DNA of 64,000 nucleotides from Nymphaea colorata (taxonomy: Eukaryota > Streptophyta > Magnoliopsida > Nymphaeales > Nymphaeaceae). Under the pieces are notes generated by a model. It did not search any database, was not told the DNA's origin, and worked only from the letters and a program-made list of their open reading frames with translations. Where the stretch lies: NCBI RefSeq assembly GCF_008831285.2, contig NC_045146.1, positions 8,320,972 through 8,384,971 on the forward strand, read 5' to 3'. How positions within the stretch are numbered: position 1 is the first letter of the stretch; each line of letters begins with the position of its first letter. The position numbers and the translations under genes are program-made. This document shows, in pieces, positions 12,401 through 23,154 of the stretch.

Positions 12401-12809
12401 GATAATTAACAGACACTCATGCTTTGGAAGTTTTCATTTACATAGGTACCTTAGTTTGATCAGCCGTCAAAATGCAAAATATTTACGAATAGGAGGTTGT
12501 CATTATTCCATCAAAAGTTCAACATGTTTTTTTTTGTGAAATAGAATATTCAACGTTTATAACGACCCAAAATTTTTGTTTAGTTATTGAATACTCACTG
12601 CATATATAGAAGTTTTTGTGATGCCACTACAACATAGTTGTTTTTTTTTTTAATCAATATGGGTAAATGAATTTGGTATCCTAAATTACCATGTTCAAGC
12701 CCATGGTGGTGTTGTTCATTCCTCATGCGATGAAGCAAGATAGTGTCTTCCCTTGCACGAAGCAGGTTTAATTTGATGTGTCGTCTAACCCCATTATGAT
12801 ATGAGCAAG

Positions 12810-12813
<4 letters not shown>
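12401..12813. other. AT-rich intergenic DNA
   Basis: No supported feature. Frames near 12,595-12,927 are open only because they read through the adjacent TA run. Confidence 0.4.

Positions 12814-12888
<75 letters not shown>
12814..12888. repeat. (AT)n microsatellite, ~75 bp
   Basis: An uninterrupted alternating AT tract. Both strands give artefactual IYIYIY frames. Confidence 0.97.
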
Positions 12889-12895
<7 letters not shown>

Positions 12896-12978
12896 GGAAT
12901 CTTGTGTTGTTCATCACTCGACTCCAACTCTTATTCATTCTCACGAAGTAGTGCTGCTTTCTGAAAAGATGTTTGGAG

Positions 12979-13300
12979 TAAGCTTGGGCATCGGGCCGGG
13001 TACCCGTCGGGTACCATGCCTGATTCGGGCCCAGCCCCGGGCCCTAAAATTCGGCGTCGGGCCAGCCCTATACGTTATCGGGCCGGCCCGCATAGGCCCG
13101 ATGAAGTCTGATTCGGCCCGATAACTTATATTTAATAATATTTTATATTTTTATCTATAATTATATATATTATTATGTTTAGTTAAATTTATATATTATT
13201 TTATATTAAAAATATTGTTTTTTTAATGTTAATCTGGCTGGGCCAAGCCAGGCCCGGGCTCAGGTTCCGGGCAGTCTGGCTAGCCATGTGCCCAGCCCTA
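12979..13300. mobile_element. hAT-type MITE with GGGCC-rich ends
   Basis: A 322-bp element flanked by an 8-bp near-perfect duplication, GTTTGGAG (12,971-12,978) and GTTTGAAG (13,301-13,308). The left end starts TAAGCTTGGGCATCGGGCC. The right end, read on the opposite strand, starts TAGGGCTGGGCACATGG, giving short imperfect inverted repeats. Both subterminal zones are dense in GGCCCG/CGGGCC words and the middle (about 13,120-13,220) is AT-rich. The 8-bp target duplication with TA-starting GGGC-rich ends fits non-autonomous hAT elements. No coding capacity. Confidence 0.75.
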
Positions 13301-13308
13301 GTTTGAAG

Positions 13309-15329
13309 CACCTTTCATTTATGTGTGCTGCGCTGTTTTTTTTTTTCTCTTTTTTAAATGGATAAAAATGAAAAACTAAGGAAATTTAATTTAATTTCAA
13401 CAGCTTGTTGGGCACATGCAGACATCCTCCATTTTTTTACAATAAACAAGAAAAAAATAAATAGAAGGAAAAGGTCAATTTTTCAACAGTTTAATTTAAT
13501 TAATACATGAACATTGAGATGCCTAATTTGAACTGTATATTGGGATATACAAGCATAACCTCCAAACTTTTTCCGTAAAGAAAAATAATTAACTTTGCTC
13601 ACTCAAAGACTTGTTGAGTCTTAACAAGCCAATGATGTTAACAAAAGCTAACTAGCATCATTTAATTAGCAGCTAGGTGGTTGTTGGGTGAGCAAGAGGA
13701 GTATTTCATCTCTACCGCCCAATAAGATCATTGAAACTTCCAGTTTCCCCCCATCCGTTCATGGTATAGACTTGCTTTCCGTGTCTCAATATCCAAGACT
13801 GACCCAGACTGATCTGTATATGGCTTAGGTGACTGAAATCTGAATCCGAAGCCTCATGAGGACCCAAAAAGCAAAACCATTAGCAAGCAAGAGTTTACAG
13901 ATTGTGCTGCTCTGCTTTTCACTTCACAAAAGCAATTGATTTCTGTATAATCAGCTTTTTCTTTTTCTCCTTTTTACTTCCATACCCGCACGGTGTAATT
14001 TCCGTTGTGTGATGCAACTTGTAATGTAAGAAACTTTTTATGGCAAACAATGCTGACATGAAGTTTAATTGTACTGAGGATATCAATTATGTTTCCTCTT
14101 CTCTTTTAAAAAGGAACTTTGAAATTTTAAAATTATTTTTAGGCTTATTTTAGTTTCAAAAAATTAGAATTAGAGATTTGCAGTTAGCATTTAGTGAATG
14201 GTAACTTTTTTGGATGCTCTATAAGATTTGAAAAAACATTATTATTCACTTGTAGTTTTTTTTTTTTGGGGGGGTTCTACAACTTGTAAATTGCTGTCCT
14301 CAACTGCATTAACTTCGACCATTCGAAATTTTATTTATGTTTATTATCATGTTACAAAATATTTAACGTATTTGCTTTCTCATGCATTTGAACTGTTTTA
14401 TTGTTGTTATAAGTGGACCAAAACAAGAGAAGATTTCCCGAACATGCATTTTAGGAAAAGGAATCTTTTGAATTTGCATTGCTGTAAGAATTAAACACGA
14501 CACGTCTCACTCCTTCCACAAGAAGGTCGATTGTAAGCCACCAGTACAACTACTTACAGCAACTTACTGCGACTTACAGTGACATATAAACGTGCGTGGT
14601 GTCCACCAGGACCCTCTATATTAGCGGAATGTTAATAATGCTCGGAGAACATTTTTGTGATGCACTCGACTTAAGGGCATGTTTGATCGCGCTGGACCTC
14701 ACGTCCTATCTCTAATCCACTTGAGAGTCCATGGTGTTAACAAACCCCTATTGTAACATCCGTAGATATCCACGAAACGCCTGAACCTAGAGAGGCCTGA
14801 AATCCAAGTGGTGGTGAGGTTGCCCCCCGCCTGGCTGTGGATCTCAGTTCCATGGCAGATGTCATGGTGGAAAGAGGTCTCATAACCAAAACTGAAACCA
14901 AAAATATTTGGTGAGGGAGATTGAATTAAAGTTCTGAAAGAAAATTTTGACTAAGGTGGAAATATTATTTTTCTAAATTTTTATATAAAACAATTAAAAA
15001 AAATTAAAATATATATGTAAATTTTTTAAAAAAACCTTTGAGGCGAGGCCACGGCCCATTAAAGCAATACCTTACCTACGCCCTTGGCCATAACCTCTAC
15101 CCACTTTCCTCTGCTCGTCTTTCTTTCTTGTGACCTTCTAACAAAAAGCTTGTGAAAAAGAAAATAAAAATAAAAATAAAAAAGCTTTCGACCATTGCCA
15201 AGGGTTTCAAACTTGAAACCACTCAGACCGGCTCGATCTGAGTGACTACCCAGGCCTATATTGGGTTGGGCCACCCGCTCCCAGGTCATGACAAGTTTAT
15301 CGGCGGCTACTGCTAGGTCCGATCTGTTT
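13309..15329. other. Intergenic DNA without recognised gene
   Basis: AT-rich to about 14.5 kb, then moderately GC-richer. Around 14,540-14,590 ACTTACAGC-like words repeat. A 9-G run lies in a T-rich context near 14,270. Several 60-90 codon frames (for example 14,228-14,494) show no known motif. No RNA gene is recognised. Confidence 0.45.
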
Positions 15330-15572
15330 TTAAACTGCTAAAAGAGTCGAGTCGGGCTGAACCGGAACAGCCTTCGCCACAGCCGCAGTTGCCGCTGCCA
15401 CCGTGCATCTGCCGCCCCTCCCTGTACGACATATGCCTCCTTCACGCTCCCGTTTGCCGCTAGACCAGCCAAATCCCTTCTTCATGTCCTTCACCGCTCC
15501 TTCCTCCACCGCTCTAGTCGTCAATTTCTTCCCACCCAGCAGGCTCTTCAACCACCGTCCCGCCTTCTCCAT
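15330..15572 (-). pseudogene. IQD-like (calmodulin-binding IQ67 family) N-terminal fragment
   Basis: A minus-strand frame of 80 codons starts with MEKAGRWLKSLLGGKK, very like the conserved N-terminus of plant IQD proteins (MGKA.RWLK.LLG.KK). It continues with GWSSGKRERE, corresponding to the family's KRRWSFGK-type block, and then CTVAAATAAVAKAV, like the alanine-rich AAATAAVA stretch just before the IQ67 domain. It ends at a TAA with no IQ motif; intact IQD proteins are several hundred residues. No downstream exon on minus (toward 13-15 kb) is recognised. It is either a truncated pseudogene or an exon fragment captured by a transposon in this GC-rich island. A start upstream of the methionine at 15,572 is possible because the frame stays open to 15,665, but that part is CT-microsatellite-like. 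Confidence 0.55.
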
Positions 15573-17740
15573 ATTACCGGATGTTGCCGGATTCAGCCCA
15601 ACGGAGAACAACCATTCAGAGAGAGACACACACAGAGAGAGAGAGAGAGGCGAAGAGAGAGTCATATTGTGACGGCGACGGCGACCGCAAGGCAGCGGGA
15701 AGACAGGGTCGAAGACTTGAAGGAAACTTTCGATTTTCGAAAGTTCGAAGCCCTAAGCCCCTGACTGAACTCAGCAGGGGGCAGGCGTGGCGACGGGGTC
15801 GGCGGTACGGTGACAAGGGACAGAAAACGGCGAGGCTGCCGGTCGCAGCGAAGGAAGATAGGAACAGGGTCGCAATCCACCATCGCAGCGGCGCGCAGCC
15901 TCACAGGCTCGCAGTTTGGTAGGGTCTGACCCGAATGCGGATAAGAAAGTCACCAAGGTGCCGTCGAGACCCTCTCCAAGATCTAGGAGGAGGTTGCCGA
16001 TTTAGGGTTTAAAATTTCAATACAATGAATGGTTCCCGCCGGACAGTCACCCCGGCTTAATAATAGGTCAAGATAGTACAAGAAGTGCTTCCCCAATCCC
16101 GGCTTGAGCCTACTACAATGGTCTAGAATAGGTGTGAGGTTTAATACAAAGCGTAGCGATACATCAAGCACTCATCTCACTCAACATCCACCAAACCATG
16201 CAAACCATCCTGTCATTTAATCCCTAGTCGGAACAAACCACACCCTTATCCCTAGGTGGTCCACAACCTGGAAATCGTGTCCTTGACAAGGTGCCTTGGA
16301 GGGATTCCAGCCGGTTGTCAATGCCGTAGGTGGTTTGGGAAGCAAATACACCCTTTCCCCGGATCTATAGGATGATCCGATGTTACCTCCCAAGGCCTCG
16401 CTTGGGGATTCCTCTTGCTCACCGAAGGTAAAGGCCAACAACGCAAGATTGTCCTTCGGTATTCAGCTCCCCTTCAACTCCGGGCAGCAATATTCCTTAG
16501 ATAGAATCACAATAACGAGAAGGAAATCAAGTTCTATCTAGGAAGAAACGATAGAGAGGGATGGAGTATCGTCACCGGATTCCCAATCAACCCCAAGAGT
16601 GAACAGAATGTCGATTGGGGGATGCTATCGTCGATTTCGTCCCACGGATGCGGTTCCTTCTCTCTCTCGGGTTCCAATCTCCTACGGGAAGAGGTTGAGG
16701 CACACGTTTCTTTGCTGGAATGAGGATTTGAGAAACAAAACCAGCAAGTATCAAGTATAGAAGTAAAAGAGAAATCAACTTCTAGATGAGGAAAGCCTTC
16801 ACCCGTAAGACCAATTTAACCCCGGTCTTTTGTAATTAGAGGGGAAGCAATCGCTGGTGCACCGGCGGACGTTGAGGCAATCCTCAAGTTACGCTCCTAC
16901 TCCTTCGTTTCCGACCCCTACTATCTCCCACGAACTCACGGGCAAGACTCCCAAATGAACCACACGAACACAAGTAATCACGATCCAAATGATAAAAGAA
17001 ATGAAAGAGGGTTTGTGGATGCACTTCACCGGATAATCGAATAACCCTTAGGAAGTGTCGTAGATAGGGGGAAACAAGTGTTGGAAGCGCCAACACACGC
17101 GTGACTTCCTTCTTTTCCGGTGAAGTGGAGAGCTCCGGCGATGAATGCTGGTCGGACTCCGGCGCGGTGTCTCCCTCCTTGCTCTCCACGGCTCCTCGTG
17201 TTCTCAAAGAGTGGTCGTCCTTTCCTTCACACGAGTTAGGGCTAAAAGGCCTCCCCCAAGATTGACGTGAGGCTCCCTCCTAGGATCGTGGAAGAATCTC
17301 CTCCAATCGTGCGTTGAGAATCTCCAAGGATGGCGCCAAGATCTTGTCTTATTTGGATAATGACCAGGTGCAATGCACCTAATTGGCTGGCCGATCTCCT
17401 TCCTTGATTGTTGGAGATCAAATCGAGAAGGAGGATCTTACGGGGATGACGCGAACTGCCTCTTGCCACGTGTCCTCACCTTATGACACCACCTAGCACC
17501 TGTCTTATTTGAGAAGGGTCCAGATTCAACGTACCTAAGGCGCGGGAATCTCCTTTCGAAAGTTATAGGGACGGATCTAGAAGGAGGTCGCCTTCCCTTT
17601 TTCTGTCGCTGATTTGGTGGGCCAGATGGATGGCGTCTTCCTTCCCGAGCTGCCACCTGTCATCCTCGTCAATCAGCTGCGGATCTCTTGCCAAAAGCAT
17701 CGCAAGAGGATAAGGAAAGGCTGGACGGTGCCCAAATGTT
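15573..17740. other. GC-richer island, non-coding or unrecognised
   Basis: Clearly GC-richer than its surroundings. Many overlapping 60-110 codon frames occur on both strands, none with a recognisable domain, as expected by chance at this composition. A (GA)n-type tract lies at about 15,618-15,660. It may be the non-coding body of a retroelement, but I found no PBS, polypurine tract or terminal repeat. Confidence 0.35.
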
Positions 17741-19160
17741 GCCTTTTTGATGTACTTATGCGCTAGGGTTGAGTTCGCCTCTCGTGACCAAATTTTCCAT
17801 GCTAAATATGAATTAATTCAAGTAAAATCAAGATATAGCAAGGGCAGACTTGGAACTAATTACCCAATGGTCGGATCTGACCGGAAGCTTCCGGATCTGG
17901 CCGGAAAATTATTCGGAATTCGGACCTACTCTATGAAAACCGGCAAGCAGTCCTTTAACGTCCAGATCTTGCAGTCGATGATTCACCAGTCAAATGAAAT
18001 TCAAATATCCTGATTTTTGGATATGTTGTAGAACTTTTAATTATGAATCCAACGGTATATGGCTTGCCTGAAAACTCCACCGTAATCACCGGAAACAGCC
18101 TCTACAAGTGGCGGTTCTGCGGCGGACTGCCCCTGAGCGGCGGCGGCGGAAACAGCGAACTTCAGCGGCGGATTTGACCGGTGCGCCCTGGTCTGATCAG
18201 GCTTAGATTTTAGTATGTTGTACCTGAGGATGAGAGCTTTCCAACAAGCTATAGATCGCCTCAAAACGCCCAGTAAATCTCCAGATACAGCTGTTTTAGC
18301 AGAAGTGGTTTCTGACGCGCCCTTCAGAAATCCGAGAGTCGCCTCTTCCACGCTTCTCCTTCTTTCCCTCCGCGATGGTGCTCTTTCCTTCCGCGGACTT
18401 TCTCCTTCCTCGCCCTAGCCTTCTCCTTTTGGTCCAGAATTCGTACAGAGACTAAGGACGCCTCACCTATCTCAGATTCAACAGAATATTACCAGGATTT
18501 AGGCTGCTGGAAAAACTCCAGCCGGATGCCCCCGATCTTCCTCAAGTCGTCTCCAAGGTAGGTCTTCTACTCCACGCGATGCCGCTGGTCCAGACCTAGT
18601 TAGACGAGGAGTTTATCCCCCGAATGCAAGGCTTGGGCCTGCGTTGATGTTGTGGTTAAGGGAGAACCGAGATCCCATCCACCAAGTACTAGGAAGATCG
18701 GAATATTTAGCTCACGATGAGAAACTCGATGGATATCGATGTGAAGAAGACGAGCCAGAACCACAGGCGGCCCTCCTTCAACTTCCTCTAGTGCAGCCAC
18801 CTCTCAACTCCTTCGTGATCAAGGAGAAGGCACGGCTGCCTATCCAAGGATCTCTTGGTTCGGAACGATGCAAATCCAAGTTGTCAATGGCTGCCGGCGG
18901 CCATTAACGGAGCTTGAATCTCCACTAATCTCACGGCTTGGTGAGCATTGCAATGTAGTGCTTTCATGGAAGCCACGACCTAAGGTCCAAGGGACTTCTC
19001 ACACGGAGAGAGAAAACTTCAATTTGATTAAATGATAATGAATAAGTGTCTTGGTTTTGGGCTTAAATACAAGTGTCCGAACCGGTTCCAAGTTGTGTCT
19101 CGAGATGAGACGAAAAGTAAATCGAGTCTAATAAAGAAAACGGTACATAAGCAAATTAAA
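17741..19160. other. GC-richer sequence with CCGGATC/CCGGAA dyads
   Basis: Around 17,870-17,910 GGATCTGACCGGAAGCTTCC and CCGGATCTGGCCGGAA form nested dyads. The rest holds only short frames with no recognisable domains. No gene can be supported. Confidence 0.35.
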
Positions 19161-19712
19161 TCAAGTAAAAAGTCCAGATCTGCATTGGGCCAAAGGCCCC
19201 ACCTCGCCCGGGTCCGCCCGAGCTTCGTCAACTTGATTCTCCAAGTGGGTCCGAGCCCACTGCCCTTGATCCACGCCCGGATCACGCATGCTCCTCTCCA
19301 AGCCGAGCTCACCATCTTTTAGGCCAGACGTGCCTAAGTCATCCTCTTCCAGACTAAGTGGGTTTGGGTCTTCTTCATCTAGGCTAGATGTGCCTAGGCC
19401 TTCCTCACCTAGACCGAGCGGGTCTAGGTCTCCTAGGCCGAACCCACCTAGGTCTTCTACGCGCAAGGCTCCCTTAGCCTTACTAAGTATTTCCACGCGC
19501 TCCCGGCTTGGCTCCACCTCGTTCTTTGCCTTCGTTGAGGACTTAACCTCACAATAAAAATGTCCGCCTTCGTCTATAGAAACCGCCTCCACCTGTTTTC
19601 CGCAAAACTTAAAACAAGAAAAGTTAGCCTCCCCACCAATATGAGCGCATTCTGTGGAGGTGCCAATGTGGGAAGTACGAGTTCTAGGAAGGCTCGTATT
19701 ACAGTTAGACAC
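19161..19712 (-). other. 183-codon minus-strand open frame, no recognised domain
   Basis: The frame is open from a GTG at 19,712 to 19,161 and has no early ATG. The first half is Cys-containing and unremarkable. The second half is an acidic Gly/Leu/Asp/Glu-rich repeat (for example DPLGLGEEGLGTSSLDEEDP) that simply translates the 60-bp minisatellite beneath it. With no ATG, no domain and a repeat-derived half, it is probably not a gene. It could be the tail of a retroelement frame. Confidence 0.2.
19321..19460 (+). repeat. ~60-bp minisatellite, two and a half units
   Basis: Units start at 19,321, 19,381 and 19,435 with AGGC(C/T)(A/G)GA(C/T)GTGCCTA. Within each, CTAGG/CCTAGG words recur. It underlies the repetitive acidic half of the minus-strand frame. 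Confidence 0.7.
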
Positions 19713-20129
19713 AGGAGGATGGAACTTTCGAAAACCCTAACCGAACGAACTTCAAAAAAAAATTTAAAAACTAAAAATCAAAATTGACGCGCTTACGGGG
19801 CCGCCTGCTATGCCCGGGCCCGAATGCGTACCGGCTGGGCCCTGATCATGTAGGCTCGGTTGTCTGTTAGGTATCGTGTGCCTGGCAGCAGAAAGGCACG
19901 GTCCAGTACTGCCGAGTCTAATCAAAACCCCTCGTCAGTTGCTAAGGTCAGCTGCTAAGGGTTTCAGAATCAAAACTGTGGCCATTGCCAAAGGTTTCAA
20001 AATCAAACAATGGCCGAGGGTTTCAGAATTTTCAAAACAAAAACCCTATGCAATGGCTGGCTCTTATTCATATATTCTGTCCAGAAAAAGAGCTTTTCTA
20101 GCTGAACAAGAGGGATTCAAACCCAACGA
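19713..20129. other. Short unassigned segment
   Basis: About 19,790-19,860 is rich in GGCCCGGGCC-type words resembling the ends of the hAT-type MITE at 13 kb, but I found no matching end or target duplication. About 19,960-20,030 has three CAAAGGTTTCAAAATCAAA-like near repeats. No gene. Confidence 0.35.
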
Positions 20130-20330
20130 GTCAAGCTACTCGAGCTCGACTCGTTTAACTCGACTCGTATGTTTAAACGAGCTGCTTATTTAGTTAAACG
20201 AGTCGAGCTCAAGTTGATGAGCCGACTCGTTTAATTAATCGAGTTGAGTTCGAGTTCATGTGAGGGGAACTCGTTAAACTCGAATCGACTCGATTATTTA
20301 GTGAACCGGTTTTTTAAAAACCGGTTCAAG
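20130..20330. repeat. ACGAGTCGAGCTC-rich repeat, left block
   Basis: Dense, partly self-complementary CTCGACTCG / ACGAGTCGAG / TTTAAACGAG words. A block of the same vocabulary lies at 22,935-23,154. Such sequence is typical of the ends of non-autonomous plant hAT-like elements, but no clean terminal repeat or target duplication was found here. Confidence 0.55.
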
Positions 20331-22934
20331 ATCAAGATGAGAAAGCGCAAAGCGGGAAAAATTTTAGGGTTTCAAATTTCTCGTTTCCTTTTTTCGTTTT
20401 CGGCGCACTCTCCTCTCCGACTCTCCCTCTCTCGCCTGATGCCTCTCGGTCTCTCCGTCTCCGACTTTTCCAGTTTTCCTTCTCTTCTCTTCAGTCTTCT
20501 CTAGTTCTGTCGTCTGGGAGTCTCCGACGTCTGCAGACTTTCAGGTTCTCTGACAATCTCATCTCCGCTTATCGGTTTTGTTATGCTTTCCATGCTTCGA
20601 AGACGGCGAAATGCTGTAAAATAGTATAGGAAATGCCGGTTGTGCCATGATCCGAGGTATGCAGTGCCCTCTTTCCCTTTAAACACGGCTGTTTCGTTCC
20701 CCCGACCTGTAAGCGAGTTGCTTGCCGGTTTTCTCTAGTTTTTCATTTATTATTACTGTTATTATGTACAGATTACTTTCAGATATCGTTGATTGTTTCA
20801 TCACATACATGGTGGTATCATTTACTTCTTAGTTACCCTCCCGTTGGGAAACGTGAGATGCTAACTGCTATTATGGGTCATACCAACTTGCAGATTTTGT
20901 CAAATATTAGTCTCTGCACTTACATATCTTACTCAAAGCCATCTGGAAAATGGAAACGGTCTAAAACTTGGTGGATTCGTCGAGCTGGTTATGTTGACGC
21001 ATAGTGAGAATAAACAACTGGAAAATATCTAATGCTTAAGTGCAAGATAAAGATGCATAGGTGAAATATCTTAATCTGCTAACTCCAATGAACATGCTTT
21101 TCCTTGAAAGAAATGCATTTAGTGTTTGCCTTCACTTTTCGGGTTTGTTAGCCACCGCTAACCTTGATAAACCCTTAGAGAAAATCCCAAAATCACACGC
21201 CCACACTCAGCCCAAATCCCAGATTAGGGTTCTCCCTCACCAAAGGGCCAACGCTCAAACATGTGATGCCCTAACTTGGGTCCCTTGACCCCTTTCTATA
21301 AGCACTTGGATCACATACCTGTGTATTCTAAAGTGCCAAATTAGCAAGCGGCTATAGTCATTTCCTCCTAAATATTTCTTTGTTGTATAATGAGTACACT
21401 AGTTTATCTTGAATGAACAGCTCAGGTCCTTTAGCAGGGTGTCATCTTTTTCTTGTAGGCTATGAGTACAAAAAATTAATGGGTTCTAACGAGAAACTGA
21501 ATTGAGACATTAAAAGGGGGCAGAAATGCCTCACACCATTCTTGAAAGGTGTTCATTGTTGCATTTCTTGCCTGGAAATGCTAGCTAATTGTATTTGCTC
21601 ATTCTTGAAAGGTGTTCATTGTTGCATTTCTTGCCAGCAGGTCAATTGGAGTTCGACATTGTACTTTGGTTTCCAGATCCTTCATGTTTGTTTTTCTGAA
21701 GAATGATTTAATCTTATGCTGAAGGTGTTTTCTGCAAGCATTTTTTTGTTCTTGTCCTGCTGCTGTTGACATTTATCTGTCTTTTTTTTTGTTCTTGTCC
21801 TCCTTCTGTATTGATATTGATTTTTCCTTTCACTTTACAGCTAATGCAGTTTCTAGATTCCCAAGGTTTTCTTGATTTTTTGGTGAGGTGTACTCACTCT
21901 GATGAGAATAGCAACAATCTTCTTGACAAGTTGCAAGATGCATTTGGGAGAGGCTAGAACCCTTCCTCTGTTCTTCCCATGATTTCATCTGAGCTTGCAA
22001 CACTAACAATAGCTTGAAAAAGATTCAACTAAGGATTAGAACAGTAAGAGAAACCCAGTTCTCTGCTAGTTTCTGCTCATTTTTACTTCTTAATAGCAGT
22101 GTGTGATGAATCAGTTCTCTTTGTATCTTTGTGCACTAGAACCCCCAACTTCGTTGAGTGGCTGCCTTAGATTGTGAGATGGTTGGAGGGGGGAGCGATG
22201 GAACATTGGATCTTTATGCAAGGAATTTGTCTTGTTGATGAAGTCAAAGAAGTGCTTTTTCTGGCCTATGTCCAACATGAGATTGTTGTCTCAGATTATA
22301 GGTACTGGCGTACTGTATGTCTTTTGTTAGGGCAGCTGAATGTTTGGTTTCTATGAACTGATTGATAAAGTTTGTATTTTTCAGAAGTGAAATTACTGGA
22401 ATTACAGAAGCTGATTTTGCCAATGCATTGCCACTGAGTCAAGTAAGAAATATCATTGGAAGTATCTTATAGAATGGAGAGTCAATAGGCACTATCCTGT
22501 CCATTTGATCATTGTTGATTTCTAATTTTTGCTTTTAACGTTCTCCACAATTGTAATTTTCAGATTACCATAATGGCCTTGGGGCTTGTCAGAACTTTTT
22601 TATTATCCCATCTTCAAGATTGATTTTCATGTACTTGGTTGATTTTTTTGGCTGATGATTTAGTATTTCAAACCATATCTTCTAATGGTCATATCTGAAA
22701 ACGGTATCTGTTCAGATCATTTAGTGCAATCGTATATTAACTATACATGCATTACAAACATTCATGTGTCTGTGTGTGCACGGAGAGGGAGGGAAGGGGA
22801 GTTTAAGAGGTAGTTTTTAATCTATGTTCGGAGTGCACAACTAGCTTCTACTACCAAAATTTATGATTAGTTGATGATCAAGCCTAAGAGGTGTTAATAC
22901 TAAACTCTCGTGCCCCTATTTTCATTTTTGTTCA
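20331..22934. other. Block between two CTCGA-rich repeats, exon-like pieces
   Basis: No complete gene. About 20,360-20,520 (TTTTAGGGTTTC followed by CT-rich sequence) resembles a plant promoter/5' leader. At 21,841-21,957 a pyrimidine tract and CTTTACAG precede a frame ending in LLDKLQDAFGRG and a stop, and near 22,390-22,440 a short open stretch reads EITGITEADFANALPLS. I do not recognise the parent protein. A 36-bp direct repeat (from 21,537 and 21,600, 63 bp apart) also lies here. The block may be captured gene fragments inside a transposon. Confidence 0.3.
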
Positions 22935-23154
22935 AGCCGAGCTCGAGCTCAACAATTGAGTAAACGAGCTTATCGAGTTTAACAGATCTCGAGCTCATAG
23001 CTCAACAAGTAAACGAGCTTAACCGAGTCGAGTTCGAGCTAGGAAACTCGAGCTATATTCGAGCTCGAGCCGAGTCGAGCTCGAGTCTCACTTAGTCGAG
23101 CCGAGTTCGAGCTGACCGAGCTCGGGCTCGACTCGGCTCGTGTTCAGCCCTACC
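22935..23154. repeat. CTCGAGC/ACGAGC-rich repeat, right block
   Basis: Same word family as 20,130-20,330. It ends in GGCTCGTGTTCAGCCCTA, a common terminal signature of plant hAT-like elements (TAGGGCTGAACACGAGCC on minus). The expected opposite terminus was not located. Confidence 0.55.

Noticed and set aside
12595-13124. IYIYIY-rich frames on both strands
   Set aside because: Translation of the 75-bp AT microsatellite and the MITE end.
15403-15956. Several Arg/Pro-rich frames in the GC-rich island
   Set aside because: Overlapping frames on both strands with no domain and a GA microsatellite; expected by chance at high GC.
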